This document shows positions 1-5,480 of a DNA stretch of 5,480 nucleotides, piece after piece (within the stretch, counting starts at the first letter, position 1; each line of letters starts with the position of its first letter). Source of the DNA: an uncultured Burkholderiales bacterium (GTDB lineage: Bacteria > Pseudomonadota > Gammaproteobacteria > Burkholderiales > Burkholderiaceae_C); NCBI GenBank assembly GCA_903871865.1, contig CAIQIL010000544.1, forward strand, positions 1 through 5,480, written 5' to 3'. Both the position numbers and the translations under genes were made by a program. The notes under the pieces are model-generated. The model saw only the letters and a list, made by a program, of their open reading frames with translations. It ran no database searches and was not told the origin of the DNA.

Positions 1-991
1 CCTGGGCCTCGGCCAGCACCAGGCGGCGTGGGTGCAACCACCAATCGAGGTGCGTGAGCACGTGCTTGAGGCGCGGCTGAAGCTCCAGCGCCTCGGCCAG
101 GGGCTCGCCCAGCAAGGCGCTCATCGACGCCTCGTCGTCCAGCAAAGGCAGGGTCCACAGGCCGGCCCACACGCCGGTGTCGGGCAGTTGCTCCAGCCAG
201 ACCTGCTCGCCGTCTGGTGCCTGGCGCACCAGCCACAACCACCAGTGCTCGCGCGTGCTGCGCTTGAGCTTGCGCGTCTTCACGGGCAGGCGCTCGGGCT
301 CGTCCGTCGTGCGCGCCACGCACAGCTCGGACCACGGGCAGGTCAGGCAGGCCGGCTTGCGCGGCGTGCACAGGGTGGCGCCCAGGTCCATGAGGCCCTG
401 GGTGTAGGACGGCATGTCCTCGGTGCGCTCGGGCAACACGGCCTGCGCGGCTTGCCACAAAGCGCGCTCGTGGGCGGCCACGGAGAGGTCGGCCTCCCAG
501 CCCAGCACACGGGCCAGCACCCGCTTGACGTTGCCGTCCATGATGGAGATGCGCTGGCCAAAGCAAAACGCCGCCACCGCCGCCGCCGTGGAGGGCCCGA
601 TGCCCGGCAAGGTCTGCAAGGTTGCTGCGTTGCCAGGGAAGCTGCCGCCGTGGTCACTCACCACGGCCTGGGCACAGCGGTGCAGGTTGCGAGCGCGGCT
701 GTAGTAGCCCAACCCGCTCCACATCGCCAGCACCTCGTCGAGCGGCGCGGCAGCGAGGTCGGCCACCGCGGGGAAGCGTTGCAAAAAGCGCTCGTAGTAG
801 GCCAGCACGGTGCTGACCTGCGTTTGCTGCAACATGATTTCCGACAGCCACACGCGGTAAGGGTCGCGCGTTTGCTGCCAAGGCAGGTGGTGTCGGCCTT
901 CGCGGTGTTGCCAGGCCACCAGGCGCTCGGCCAGCACAGGCTGGCGCTGCTGCGCGGCCTGCTGCAGCTCGGGGGCAGACGCGGTGCTCAC
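1..991 (-). CDS. mutY: A/G-specific adenine DNA glycosylase MutY (3' end outside window)
   Basis: This enzyme removes adenine mispaired with 8-oxoguanine, a base excision repair step of the GO system that prevents G:C to T:A transversions. The frame is open from a GTG at 991 to the window edge, giving 330 codons; the C-terminus lies outside. Visible motifs are the PWQ near residue 38, SEIMLQQTQV (50-59) with the likely catalytic Glu51, the helix-hairpin-helix LPGIGPSTAAA (128-138), and DGNVKRVLAR (152-161) with the likely catalytic Asp152. A [4Fe-4S] cysteine set follows at C208-x6-C215-x2-C218-x5-C224. The NUDIX-like 8-oxoG-recognition domain begins near 245, with GVWAGLWTLP (273-282) and the LTH hairpin (312-314) that corresponds to the FSH loop of the E. 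coli enzyme. The GTG overlaps the upstream GTPase stop as GTGA. I see no Shine-Dalgarno sequence, so translation probably depends on coupling. No closer upstream in-frame start is visible and the next ATG is inside the catalytic motif. The identification is secure; the exact start is a little less so. Confidence 0.96.
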   Translation of the reverse strand, partial: MSTASAPELQQAAQQRQPVLAERLVAWQHREGRHHLPWQQTRDPYRVWLSEIMLQQTQVSTVLAYYERFLQRFPAVADLAAAPLDEVLAMWSGLGYYSRARNLHRCAQAVVSDHGGSFPGNAATLQTLPGIGPSTAAAVAAFCFGQRISIMDGNVKRVLARVLGWEADLSVAAHERALWQAAQAVLPERTEDMPSYTQGLMDLGATLCTPRKPACLTCPWSELCVARTTDEPERLPVKTRKLKRSTREHWWLWLVRQAPDGEQVWLEQLPDTGVWAGLWTLPLLDDEASMSALLGEPLAEALELQPRLKHVLTHLDWWLHPRRLVLAEAQ

Positions 992-3051
992 TGCGCGGAG
1001 ACGGGCGAGGGCTCTGAGGCCAGAGACAAGTCCAGCGACAGCGCCTCCATGGCCGCCGCACTGACGAACAGCGCCGGCGCGGGCAAGGCCGCAGTCGGAC
1101 CCACAGCCTCTGGGGACGGCTCACCTTCTGGCCAGGCTTGTTGGGCCAGTTCTTCGACCAGGGTGCCCAGGCGGGTCTGCAACTGCAAGGCACGCTCGTC
1201 TTGCGCCTGCACTTCCTGCACGCGCTTGTCGAGCTCACCCGATGCCGACTGGATGCGGTCCAGCGATTCGTAGCGGCGCTTGAAGTTGCGGCGGCGCTCG
1301 CGCAGCTGGCTGTCCACCTGCGCCGATGCCGTCTTGTTCCACAGCTCGATGTCGTTGCTGACGGTCTCGAAAACCACGCGCAGGCGCGAGATCAGCATGC
1401 GGCGGAACTGCTCCTGGAAGCCCGGCTGGGCCAGCCGGAAGGCCTGGCTCAGGCCCAGGTACTGCACGTAATTGCGCTCGATGAGCTGGAGGTCATCGGC
1501 ATAGCGGCGCACGTTCAGGGGCGCATCGACCGCCAGGCTGAAGCCGAACTCGGCGTTCAGGCGCGCGAACGAGGCCACCAACATCGCGTGGATTTCGTCG
1601 TTGCGCTGCTGGGCCTGCTCGATCAGGGCGCGCAGGCGCGTGCACAGCTCGATGAAGGCGCGCCGGGCACCGATCGGCAACCAGGAGCCACCCAGCACCT
1701 GCTGCAGCACATCGACTTCCTGGCGCAGACGCTCGGAAGAGAGGTCCTGCAAGGCACTGCGCAGCATGCGCGCGTGGATGCTGCGCATGGCATGCAGGCG
1801 CGCCGTGCATTGCTCGAACTCGGTCGCTTCGGCCTGCACGCGCTGGATCATCAGCTGCACCTTGCCGGCGCTCTTGCCGCGCAGGCCGCGCAACTCCAGA
1901 AGCTGGTCGGCATACAGGCCACGCATTTCGCCAAAGCGGCGCGTGAGCTGGCGCTGGAACTGGCGTGCACCCCCAACCGCAGCTTCGGCGAGCTTGTCGC
2001 GGCGCTTGGGCAGCAGGCCATCGGACAAGGCATCTTCGAAGGCGGCCAGGCGGCTGTCGGTCAAGCCCGTCGCATCGCCCTGCAGGCGAGCCGCCAAGGC
2101 CTGACGCGCCGAGATGGGAAAGACGTGCTCGGTCGGGATCTCCAGCGTCTGCGAGACGCTCTCGCACTGGCGGGTGATGACCTGGCGCACCTGGGCGGGC
2201 GTGCTCAGCGGATCGGCCAGGGTGTCGATCTTGTTGAGCACCACGTAGCGCGCCAAGGCCGGGCCGCTGAGGTGGTCGCGCCAGATGTCGAGGTCGGACT
2301 TGGTGACACCGGTGTCGGCGCCCAGGATGAACACCGTCGCATCGGCTTGCGGCAGCAGGCCCAGCGTCAGCTCGGGCTCGGTGCCAATCGCGTTCAAACC
2401 CGGGGTGTCCAGCACCACCAGGCCGCGCTTGAGCAAGGGGTGCGGCAGGTTGATGCGGGCATGGCGCCACACGGGCACCTCGACCAGGCCATCGGCCGCG
2501 GGCGGCGGGTTGTCTTCAGGGCGCTGCGGGTCCCAGAACCCCAGGCGCTCGGCCTCTTCGGTGCTGACGCGGCGGGTGCGCATGACCTGGGCCAGCGCAT
2601 CGGCCATGGCGTCGGGGTCGGCCAGTTCCAGCGTGTGCCAGGTCCAGGCCGAAGGCTGGGCGCGGTACTCGGCCAGCGAGGGCGCCTCCAGGCGCGTTTC
2701 GATGGGCAGCAGCGACAGCCCCACTGGGTCTTCGGCGTCATAGCCCAGCTCGACCGGGCACATCGTGGTGCGCCCCGCCGAGGCCGGCATCATGCGGCGG
2801 CCCTTGTCGGAGAAAAAGATGGCGTTGATGAGCTCCGACTTGCCGCGCGAGAACTCGGCCACGAAGGCCACCATCAGCTTCTCGCCCGACAGCCTGCGCC
2901 GCATGGCCTCGAACCACTCGGCAGAGGCACCGTCCAGCAGCTCATGCTCGCGTGCGAAACGCGCCAGGGCCGCCAGTTTGGCGTCCGTGCCGGCGCGCCA
3001 TTGGCCGAAGGCGTCGAGGTGGCTGGCGAAGGTGGGGCTCATGAATGTCAT
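988..3051 (-). CDS. Dynamin-family (bacterial dynamin-like) large GTPase
   Basis: This is a large GTPase with a Dynamin_N-type G domain; its cellular role is unknown. Numbering from the ATG at 3051 (687 aa), the P-loop is AEFSRGKS (65-72), G2 is the Thr pair 95-96, G3 is DTPG (215-218), G4 is NKID (273-276) and a G5-like SAR lies at 314-316. The rest is mostly charged helix, with coiled-coil-like stretches around 390-440 and 570-640, and an acidic, Pro/Ala-rich tail from about 641. I see no convincing transmembrane helix or signal peptide, so it is probably cytosolic or peripherally membrane-bound. The first Gly of the canonical GxxxxGKS is Ala here. The frame also stays open to an ATG at 3144 (718 aa). 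I prefer 3051 (or 3042) because the extra 31 codons look like non-coding DNA: they are less GC-rich and contain a strong dyad. None of the starts has a good ribosome binding site. It lies downstream of mutM and overlaps mutY by 4 bases. The family call is firm; function is not known. Confidence 0.9.
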   Translation of the reverse strand: MTFMSPTFASHLDAFGQWRAGTDAKLAALARFAREHELLDGASAEWFEAMRRRLSGEKLMVAFVAEFSRGKSELINAIFFSDKGRRMMPASAGRTTMCPVELGYDAEDPVGLSLLPIETRLEAPSLAEYRAQPSAWTWHTLELADPDAMADALAQVMRTRRVSTEEAERLGFWDPQRPEDNPPPAADGLVEVPVWRHARINLPHPLLKRGLVVLDTPGLNAIGTEPELTLGLLPQADATVFILGADTGVTKSDLDIWRDHLSGPALARYVVLNKIDTLADPLSTPAQVRQVITRQCESVSQTLEIPTEHVFPISARQALAARLQGDATGLTDSRLAAFEDALSDGLLPKRRDKLAEAAVGGARQFQRQLTRRFGEMRGLYADQLLELRGLRGKSAGKVQLMIQRVQAEATEFEQCTARLHAMRSIHARMLRSALQDLSSERLRQEVDVLQQVLGGSWLPIGARRAFIELCTRLRALIEQAQQRNDEIHAMLVASFARLNAEFGFSLAVDAPLNVRRYADDLQLIERNYVQYLGLSQAFRLAQPGFQEQFRRMLISRLRVVFETVSNDIELWNKTASAQVDSQLRERRRNFKRRYESLDRIQSASGELDKRVQEVQAQDERALQLQTRLGTLVEELAQQAWPEGEPSPEAVGPTAALPAPALFVSAAAMEALSLDLSLASEPSPVSAQ

Positions 3052-3073
3052 CGTAGCGCAAGGGGGTGTTGCG

Positions 3074-3104
3074 GTTACATCTTCGTCCCACGAGTTTGGG
3101 ACAA
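3074..3104 (-). promoter_or_regulatory. Possible sigma70-type promoter for the GTPase-mutY pair
   Basis: Reading the minus strand, TTGTCC (3104-3099; 4 of 6 matches to TTGACA) and TGTAAC (3079-3074; 4 of 6 to TATAAT) are separated by 19 bp, longer than the optimal 17. Transcription would begin near 3067, giving a short leader before the ATG at 3051. This is one reason for preferring that start over 3144. The match is weak and could be chance. The overlapping inverted repeat makes the site more credible as a regulated promoter. Confidence 0.3.
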
Positions 3105-3105
3105 A
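3082..3105. repeat. Inverted repeat GTCCCA-N6-TGGGAC, operator-like
   Basis: A perfect 6-bp dyad, GTCCCA (3085-3090) and TGGGAC (3097-3102), has a 6-base centre. Past one mismatch (3084/3103) it extends by two more pairs on each side, so 8 of 9 positions pair over 24 bp. It lies upstream of the probable GTPase start and overlaps the candidate -35 box. Such symmetry fits a dimeric regulator, but I do not recognise the motif as a known operator. Neither strand has a T-run after it, so it is not an intrinsic terminator for mutM. Confidence 0.6.
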
Positions 3106-3115
3106 AGGTACATCT

Positions 3116-3125
3116 GTGCCGGCAC
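3116..3125. repeat. 10-bp perfect palindrome GTGCCGGCAC
   Basis: This self-complementary decamer sits in the mutM-GTPase gap, just upstream (in the transcription sense) of the GTCCCA dyad. It could be part of a regulatory region, or chance in GC-rich DNA. The symmetry does not extend beyond ten bases. Confidence 0.3.
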
Positions 3126-3181
3126 CTGCAATCAGTGCCGTCATCCGTGAGATGCCACACGGAACAGGGCCGCGTCAGCCC

Positions 3182-4027
3182 TCAACGCTTCTGGCAATGC
3201 CCGCAGAAAAACGTCGAGCGCTGGGCCTGCACGATGCGCCGCACCGGCTGTCCGCACACGCGGCAGCCCTCGCCTTCGCGTCCGTACACCTGTGTGGCCA
3301 GCTGGAAGTGGCCCTGCGCGCCGTGGGCATCGCGGAAGTCGCGCAGGCTGGAGCCACCGGCCTCCACCGCTTCTTGCAGCACCGCCCTCACCTCCTGCAA
3401 CAGGCGCGCGGCCCTGGGACGGCTGAGCTTGCCTGCCGCCAGGCGCGGGTCGATGCGCGCACGGAACAAGGCTTCGCAAGCGTAGATGTTGCCCGCGCCC
3501 ACGACGATGTCACCTGCGAGCAAAGCCTGCTTGATGGCCACCTGGCGGCCGCGCAGCCCCGCATGGAACAGCTCAGAAGTGAGCGCCTCGTCGAAGGGCT
3601 CATGGCCCAGGCCTGCCAGCAGCTTGCCGGGCAAGCCGGCGTCCATGGCCGGGCCCCAGACGACCGCGCCAAAACGCCGCGGGTCGGTCAGGCGCAGCAC
3701 ACCGCGGTCGGTGCCCAGCTCGAAATGGTCGTGGGGGCCAGGCTCGCCGGGCTGCCACCGGAACGCCAGCGACCCCGACATCCCCAGGTGGATGAGCAGG
3801 CCGCCAGAGCGATCGGGCCTCTGCGGCAACGACGGCATCGCCAAGGGCAGCCACAGGTACTTGCCCCGGCGCTGCACCGCCCCCACCTGTCCACCGACCA
3901 GTTCTTCGCCATCCAGCCCCAAGGGCCAGCGCAGTGGTTTGCCCATGTGCACCGACGTCACCGTGGCCCCCTCGATGCGGGTGGCGAAACTGCGACGCGT
4001 GACCTCGACTTCCGGCAATTCAGGCAT
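3182..4027 (-). CDS. mutM: Formamidopyrimidine-DNA glycosylase / AP lyase MutM (Fpg)
   Basis: This bifunctional glycosylase/AP lyase excises 8-oxoguanine opposite C and formamidopyrimidines, then cleaves the strand by beta,delta-elimination. It is complete at 281 aa, close to the usual 270-275. The N-terminus MPELPEVEV places the nucleophile Pro2 (after Met removal), Glu3 and Glu6, which fixes the start. Other landmarks are Lys56 in [15 protein letters not shown] (80-87) with the intercalating Met83, DPRRFG (115-120) with the probing Arg118 and Phe119, and GAGNIYACE (177-185) with Asn180. The C-terminal zinc finger is C255-x2-C258-x16-C275-x2-C278, with the phosphate-binding Arg270. Relative to E. 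coli there is a short extra loop around residues 63-73. All catalytic residues are present, so it should be active. It is first in the minus-strand group and diverges from the TPR gene across 57 bp. No Shine-Dalgarno sequence is visible before the ATG. Confidence 0.98.
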   Translation of the reverse strand: MPELPEVEVTRRSFATRIEGATVTSVHMGKPLRWPLGLDGEELVGGQVGAVQRRGKYLWLPLAMPSLPQRPDRSGGLLIHLGMSGSLAFRWQPGEPGPHDHFELGTDRGVLRLTDPRRFGAVVWGPAMDAGLPGKLLAGLGHEPFDEALTSELFHAGLRGRQVAIKQALLAGDIVVGAGNIYACEALFRARIDPRLAAGKLSRPRAARLLQEVRAVLQEAVEAGGSSLRDFRDAHGAQGHFQLATQVYGREGEGCRVCGQPVRRIVQAQRSTFFCGHCQKR

Positions 4028-4033
4028 GGGCGG

Positions 4034-4039
4034 ATTATG
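4034..4039 (-). promoter_or_regulatory. Candidate -10 box of the mutM promoter
   Basis: The minus strand reads CATAAT, 5 of 6 matches to TATAAT, and ends only six bases before the mutM ATG. A start site at the usual distance would fall on or next to the ATG, implying a leaderless or nearly leaderless mRNA. That agrees with the lack of a Shine-Dalgarno sequence. The best -35 candidate, TTCTAG 16 bp upstream, is poor, so the promoter is tentative. Confidence 0.35.
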
Positions 4040-4043
4040 GGTT

Positions 4044-4051
4044 GTCGCGAC
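4044..4051. repeat. 8-bp palindrome GTCGCGAC between divergent -10 candidates
   Basis: This perfect octamer palindrome lies between the two candidate -10 boxes in the 57-bp mutM/TPR intergenic region. Its position would suit a site influencing both promoters, but eight bases of symmetry in GC-rich DNA is weak evidence. Confidence 0.25.
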
Positions 4052-4056
4052 GTCCC

Positions 4057-4062
4057 TAGAAT
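4057..4062 (+). promoter_or_regulatory. Candidate -10 box of the TPR-protein gene
   Basis: TAGAAT matches TATAAT at 5 of 6 positions and lies 22 bases before the ATG at 4085. Transcription would start near 4069, just ahead of the ribosome binding site. No good -35 hexamer is found at 16-18 bp; TTATGG at 4035-4040 is the nearest and is weak. Confidence 0.4.
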
Positions 4063-4075
4063 GGCATCAACACTT

Positions 4076-4079
4076 GGAG
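4076..4079 (+). promoter_or_regulatory. Ribosome binding site of the TPR-protein gene
   Basis: GGAG ends five bases before the ATG at 4085, a workable Shine-Dalgarno spacing. It supports that start codon, which also begins the signal peptide. Confidence 0.65.
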
Positions 4080-4084
4080 TTTCC

Positions 4085-5480
4085 ATGCCTCGCTTTGCCG
4101 CCTTGAACGCGCCCCGCGCCACCCTGTCTGCCGTCGCGCTCGCGGCCATGGTCATGGGCCACGCCGCATGGGCCGCCCCCGAGGCCAAGCCGGCCGCCCC
4201 CGCTGCAGCTGCCTCTGCGCCCGGGGCAGAAGCCCCGGAAGCGCCCCGTGTGCCCGAGCAATCCAGCCTGGACGGGCAGCTGTTCTACCAGCTGCTGATC
4301 GCGGAGATCCAGGCCAATGGCGGCGATGCAGGCTCGGCCTACCAGCTCTACCTGGACGCCGCCCGGCGCCACCAAAGCGGCCAGCTCTACCAACGCGCCG
4401 TCGAGATCGCCCTGCGCGCACGCGCCGGCGAGCAAGCTTTGTCGGCGGCCAAGGCTTGGCGCCAGGCCCTGCCGCAATCGCGCGATGCGGCCGAATTCAC
4501 CTCGCAAATCCTCATCGTGCTGGGCCGCCCCGGTGAGCTGGCCGCGCCGCTGCGCGCCCTCATCCAGCTGACGCCCACGCCCCAACAACCCCAGGTGCTG
4601 GCCAACCTGCCGCGCAGCCTGGCCCGCCTGAGCGACCGGCAAGTGGCCGCCCAGGTCATCGACGAAGCCACCCAACCCTGGCGCCAGCCACCGCTGGAAA
4701 TGGCCGAAGCCTGGGCCGCATCCGGCGAAGCCTGGCTCATGGCCAAGCAGTTCCCCAAGGCCATGGCCGCCACCCGCAAGGCCCTGGCCCTCCAGCCCAA
4801 TCTGCTGACCGCCAACCTGCTGGCGGCCGACATGATCGGGCAGCAACCCGATGCAGAAACGTGGGTCAAGGAACGCGTGAGCCGCGCCGACGCGCCGCCG
4901 CTGCTGCGCCTGGCTTACGCACGCCGACTGGCGTCCACCCAGCGTTACGAAGAAGCGGCCACCCAGCTCGACGAGCTGGTCAAGGTGCAGCCGGAACAGA
5001 CTGGGCACTGGATCTTGCTGGCCGCGGTGCGCCTCGAATTGCGCCAGGCCGACGCCGCCGAGGCCGCACTGAAGCAGGTGCTGGCCCGCACAGAACCCAC
5101 CGCATCCACGCCCGCGCAGCCTGCGCCCACCAGCAGCGCCGGCAACACGGCATCGGCAGAAGCGGCTTCGGGCGACATCGCCCTGGACAAGGACCGCGAG
5201 CAAGCCTACCTGCTGCTGGCCCAACTCGACGACCTGCGCGGCAAACGGGCCGATGCCCTCCAGTGGTTGGAACTCGCCGACCCGCGCCACGAAAAAATGG
5301 CCGTGCAAAGCCAGCGCGCCCGCCTGCTGGCCCAGCAAGGCAAGGTGGCCGACGCCCGCGCCCTGCTGCGCGGCCTGCCCGAGTCCGAACCCCGCGACGC
5401 CATCACCAAGGCCCAGGCCGAGGTGCAACTGCTGCGCGACCTGGGCCAGTTGCCCGAGGCCTACAAGGTGCTGGAACAGA
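4085..5480 (+). CDS. Exported TPR-like repeat protein (3' end outside window)
   Basis: This is a predicted exported helical-repeat protein, probably a periplasmic or outer-membrane-associated scaffold; no enzymatic function is evident. There are 465 codons in the window and the gene continues past the right edge. Residues 1-30 look like a Sec signal peptide: Arg3 and Arg11, a hydrophobic stretch 13-25, and an AWA signal peptidase I-type site, with cleavage likely after Ala30. An Ala/Pro-rich linker (31-58) follows. The rest is degenerate TPR-like helix pairs, clearest around 208-241 (the segment ending ALALQPN), 272-306 (the segment ending LVKVQPEQ), 307-337, 371-401 and 403-465. A low-complexity Ala/Thr/Ser/Pro insert (336-364) interrupts the array. 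The ATG at 4085 has GGAG five bases upstream and leads straight into the signal peptide. In Burkholderiales a TPR gene divergent from mutM is often followed by lolB and ispE. That context is remembered and suggests envelope biology, but it cannot be verified here. Confidence 0.9.
   Translation, partial: MPRFAALNAPRATLSAVALAAMVMGHAAWAAPEAKPAAPAAAASAPGAEAPEAPRVPEQSSLDGQLFYQLLIAEIQANGGDAGSAYQLYLDAARRHQSGQLYQRAVEIALRARAGEQALSAAKAWRQALPQSRDAAEFTSQILIVLGRPGELAAPLRALIQLTPTPQQPQVLANLPRSLARLSDRQVAAQVIDEATQPWRQPPLEMAEAWAASGEAWLMAKQFPKAMAATRKALALQPNLLTANLLAADMIGQQPDAETWVKERVSRADAPPLLRLAYARRLASTQRYEEAATQLDELVKVQPEQTGHWILLAAVRLELRQADAAEAALKQVLARTEPTASTPAQPAPTSSAGNTASAEAASGDIALDKDREQAYLLLAQLDDLRGKRADALQWLELADPRHEKMAVQSQRARLLAQQGKVADARALLRGLPESEPRDAITKAQAEVQLLRDLGQLPEAYKVLEQ

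Noticed and set aside
32..1273. 413-codon open frame on the plus strand across mutY and the GTPase end
   Set aside because: It covers mutY and the GTPase 3' end on the opposite strand, and its product shows no family features, while MutY motifs are complete on the minus strand.
3085..3102. The GTCCCA dyad as an intrinsic terminator for mutM
   Set aside because: The stem is only six pairs and no T-run follows it on either strand; it lies about 80 bases past the mutM stop.
3074..3104. A classical MerR-type promoter
   Set aside because: The 19-bp spacer fits, but the dyad centre is about five bases from the -35 box rather than mid-spacer, and no MerR gene is in the window.
1138..3150. 670-codon open frame on the plus strand, antisense to the GTPase
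   Set aside because: The minus-strand protein has intact GTPase motifs, while the antisense translation is a Gln/Ala/Arg/Leu/His-rich composition with no recognisable domain. Long antisense frames are expected in high-GC genes with strong third-position bias.
4067..5428. 453-codon open frame on the minus strand, antisense to the TPR gene
   Set aside because: The translation is Gly/Gln/Leu-rich without domain motifs. The plus-strand reading has a ribosome binding site, signal peptide and TPR-like helices, so this is a shadow.
1..5480. Mobile element, CRISPR, phage defence cassette or recent transfer
   Set aside because: No transposase, integrase, direct repeat array or compositional break is visible; all genes share similar high-GC codon use and look like core chromosome. 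The dynamin-like gene alone is not evidence of a defence system here.

Overview
The window is high-GC bacterial chromosomal DNA. The protein sequences and gene order (mutM, dynamin-family GTPase and mutY on one strand; a secreted TPR protein leaving divergently) suggest a betaproteobacterium of the order Burkholderiales, perhaps a Comamonadaceae-like genus. That placement comes from remembered family resemblance and gene order, not from a search. There are no mobile elements, CRISPR arrays, rRNA or tRNA genes in view. Coding density is almost complete, with only two gaps of about 130 and 57 bp.

Left part, minus strand, in transcription order: mutM (4027 to 3182) encodes formamidopyrimidine-DNA glycosylase. 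A large dynamin-family GTPase follows (about 3051 to 988), then mutY (991 to beyond the left edge), encoding the A/G-specific adenine glycosylase. The GTPase stop and the mutY GTG start overlap in a 4-base GTGA, so these two genes are almost certainly co-transcribed and probably translationally coupled. The 130 bp between mutM and the likely GTPase start holds a clear inverted repeat, GTCCCA-N6-TGGGAC. It overlaps a weak promoter-like pair of hexamers, so the GTPase-mutY pair may have its own regulated promoter as well as read-through from mutM.

Right part, plus strand: 57 bp from the mutM start, a gene leaves divergently (4085 to beyond the right edge). It encodes a secreted helical-repeat (TPR-like) protein with a signal peptide, an Ala/Pro linker and several degenerate repeats. 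In Burkholderiales such a gene commonly precedes lolB and ispE, but those would lie outside this window.

How the genes work together: MutM removes 8-oxoguanine opposite C, and MutY removes A misincorporated opposite 8-oxoguanine, so the window carries two of the three arms of the GO oxidative-damage avoidance system (MutT is not seen). The least understood gene is the dynamin-like GTPase wedged between them. It has a slightly unusual P-loop and no evident membrane-spanning segment, and its link to 8-oxoguanine repair, if any, is not established by the sequence.
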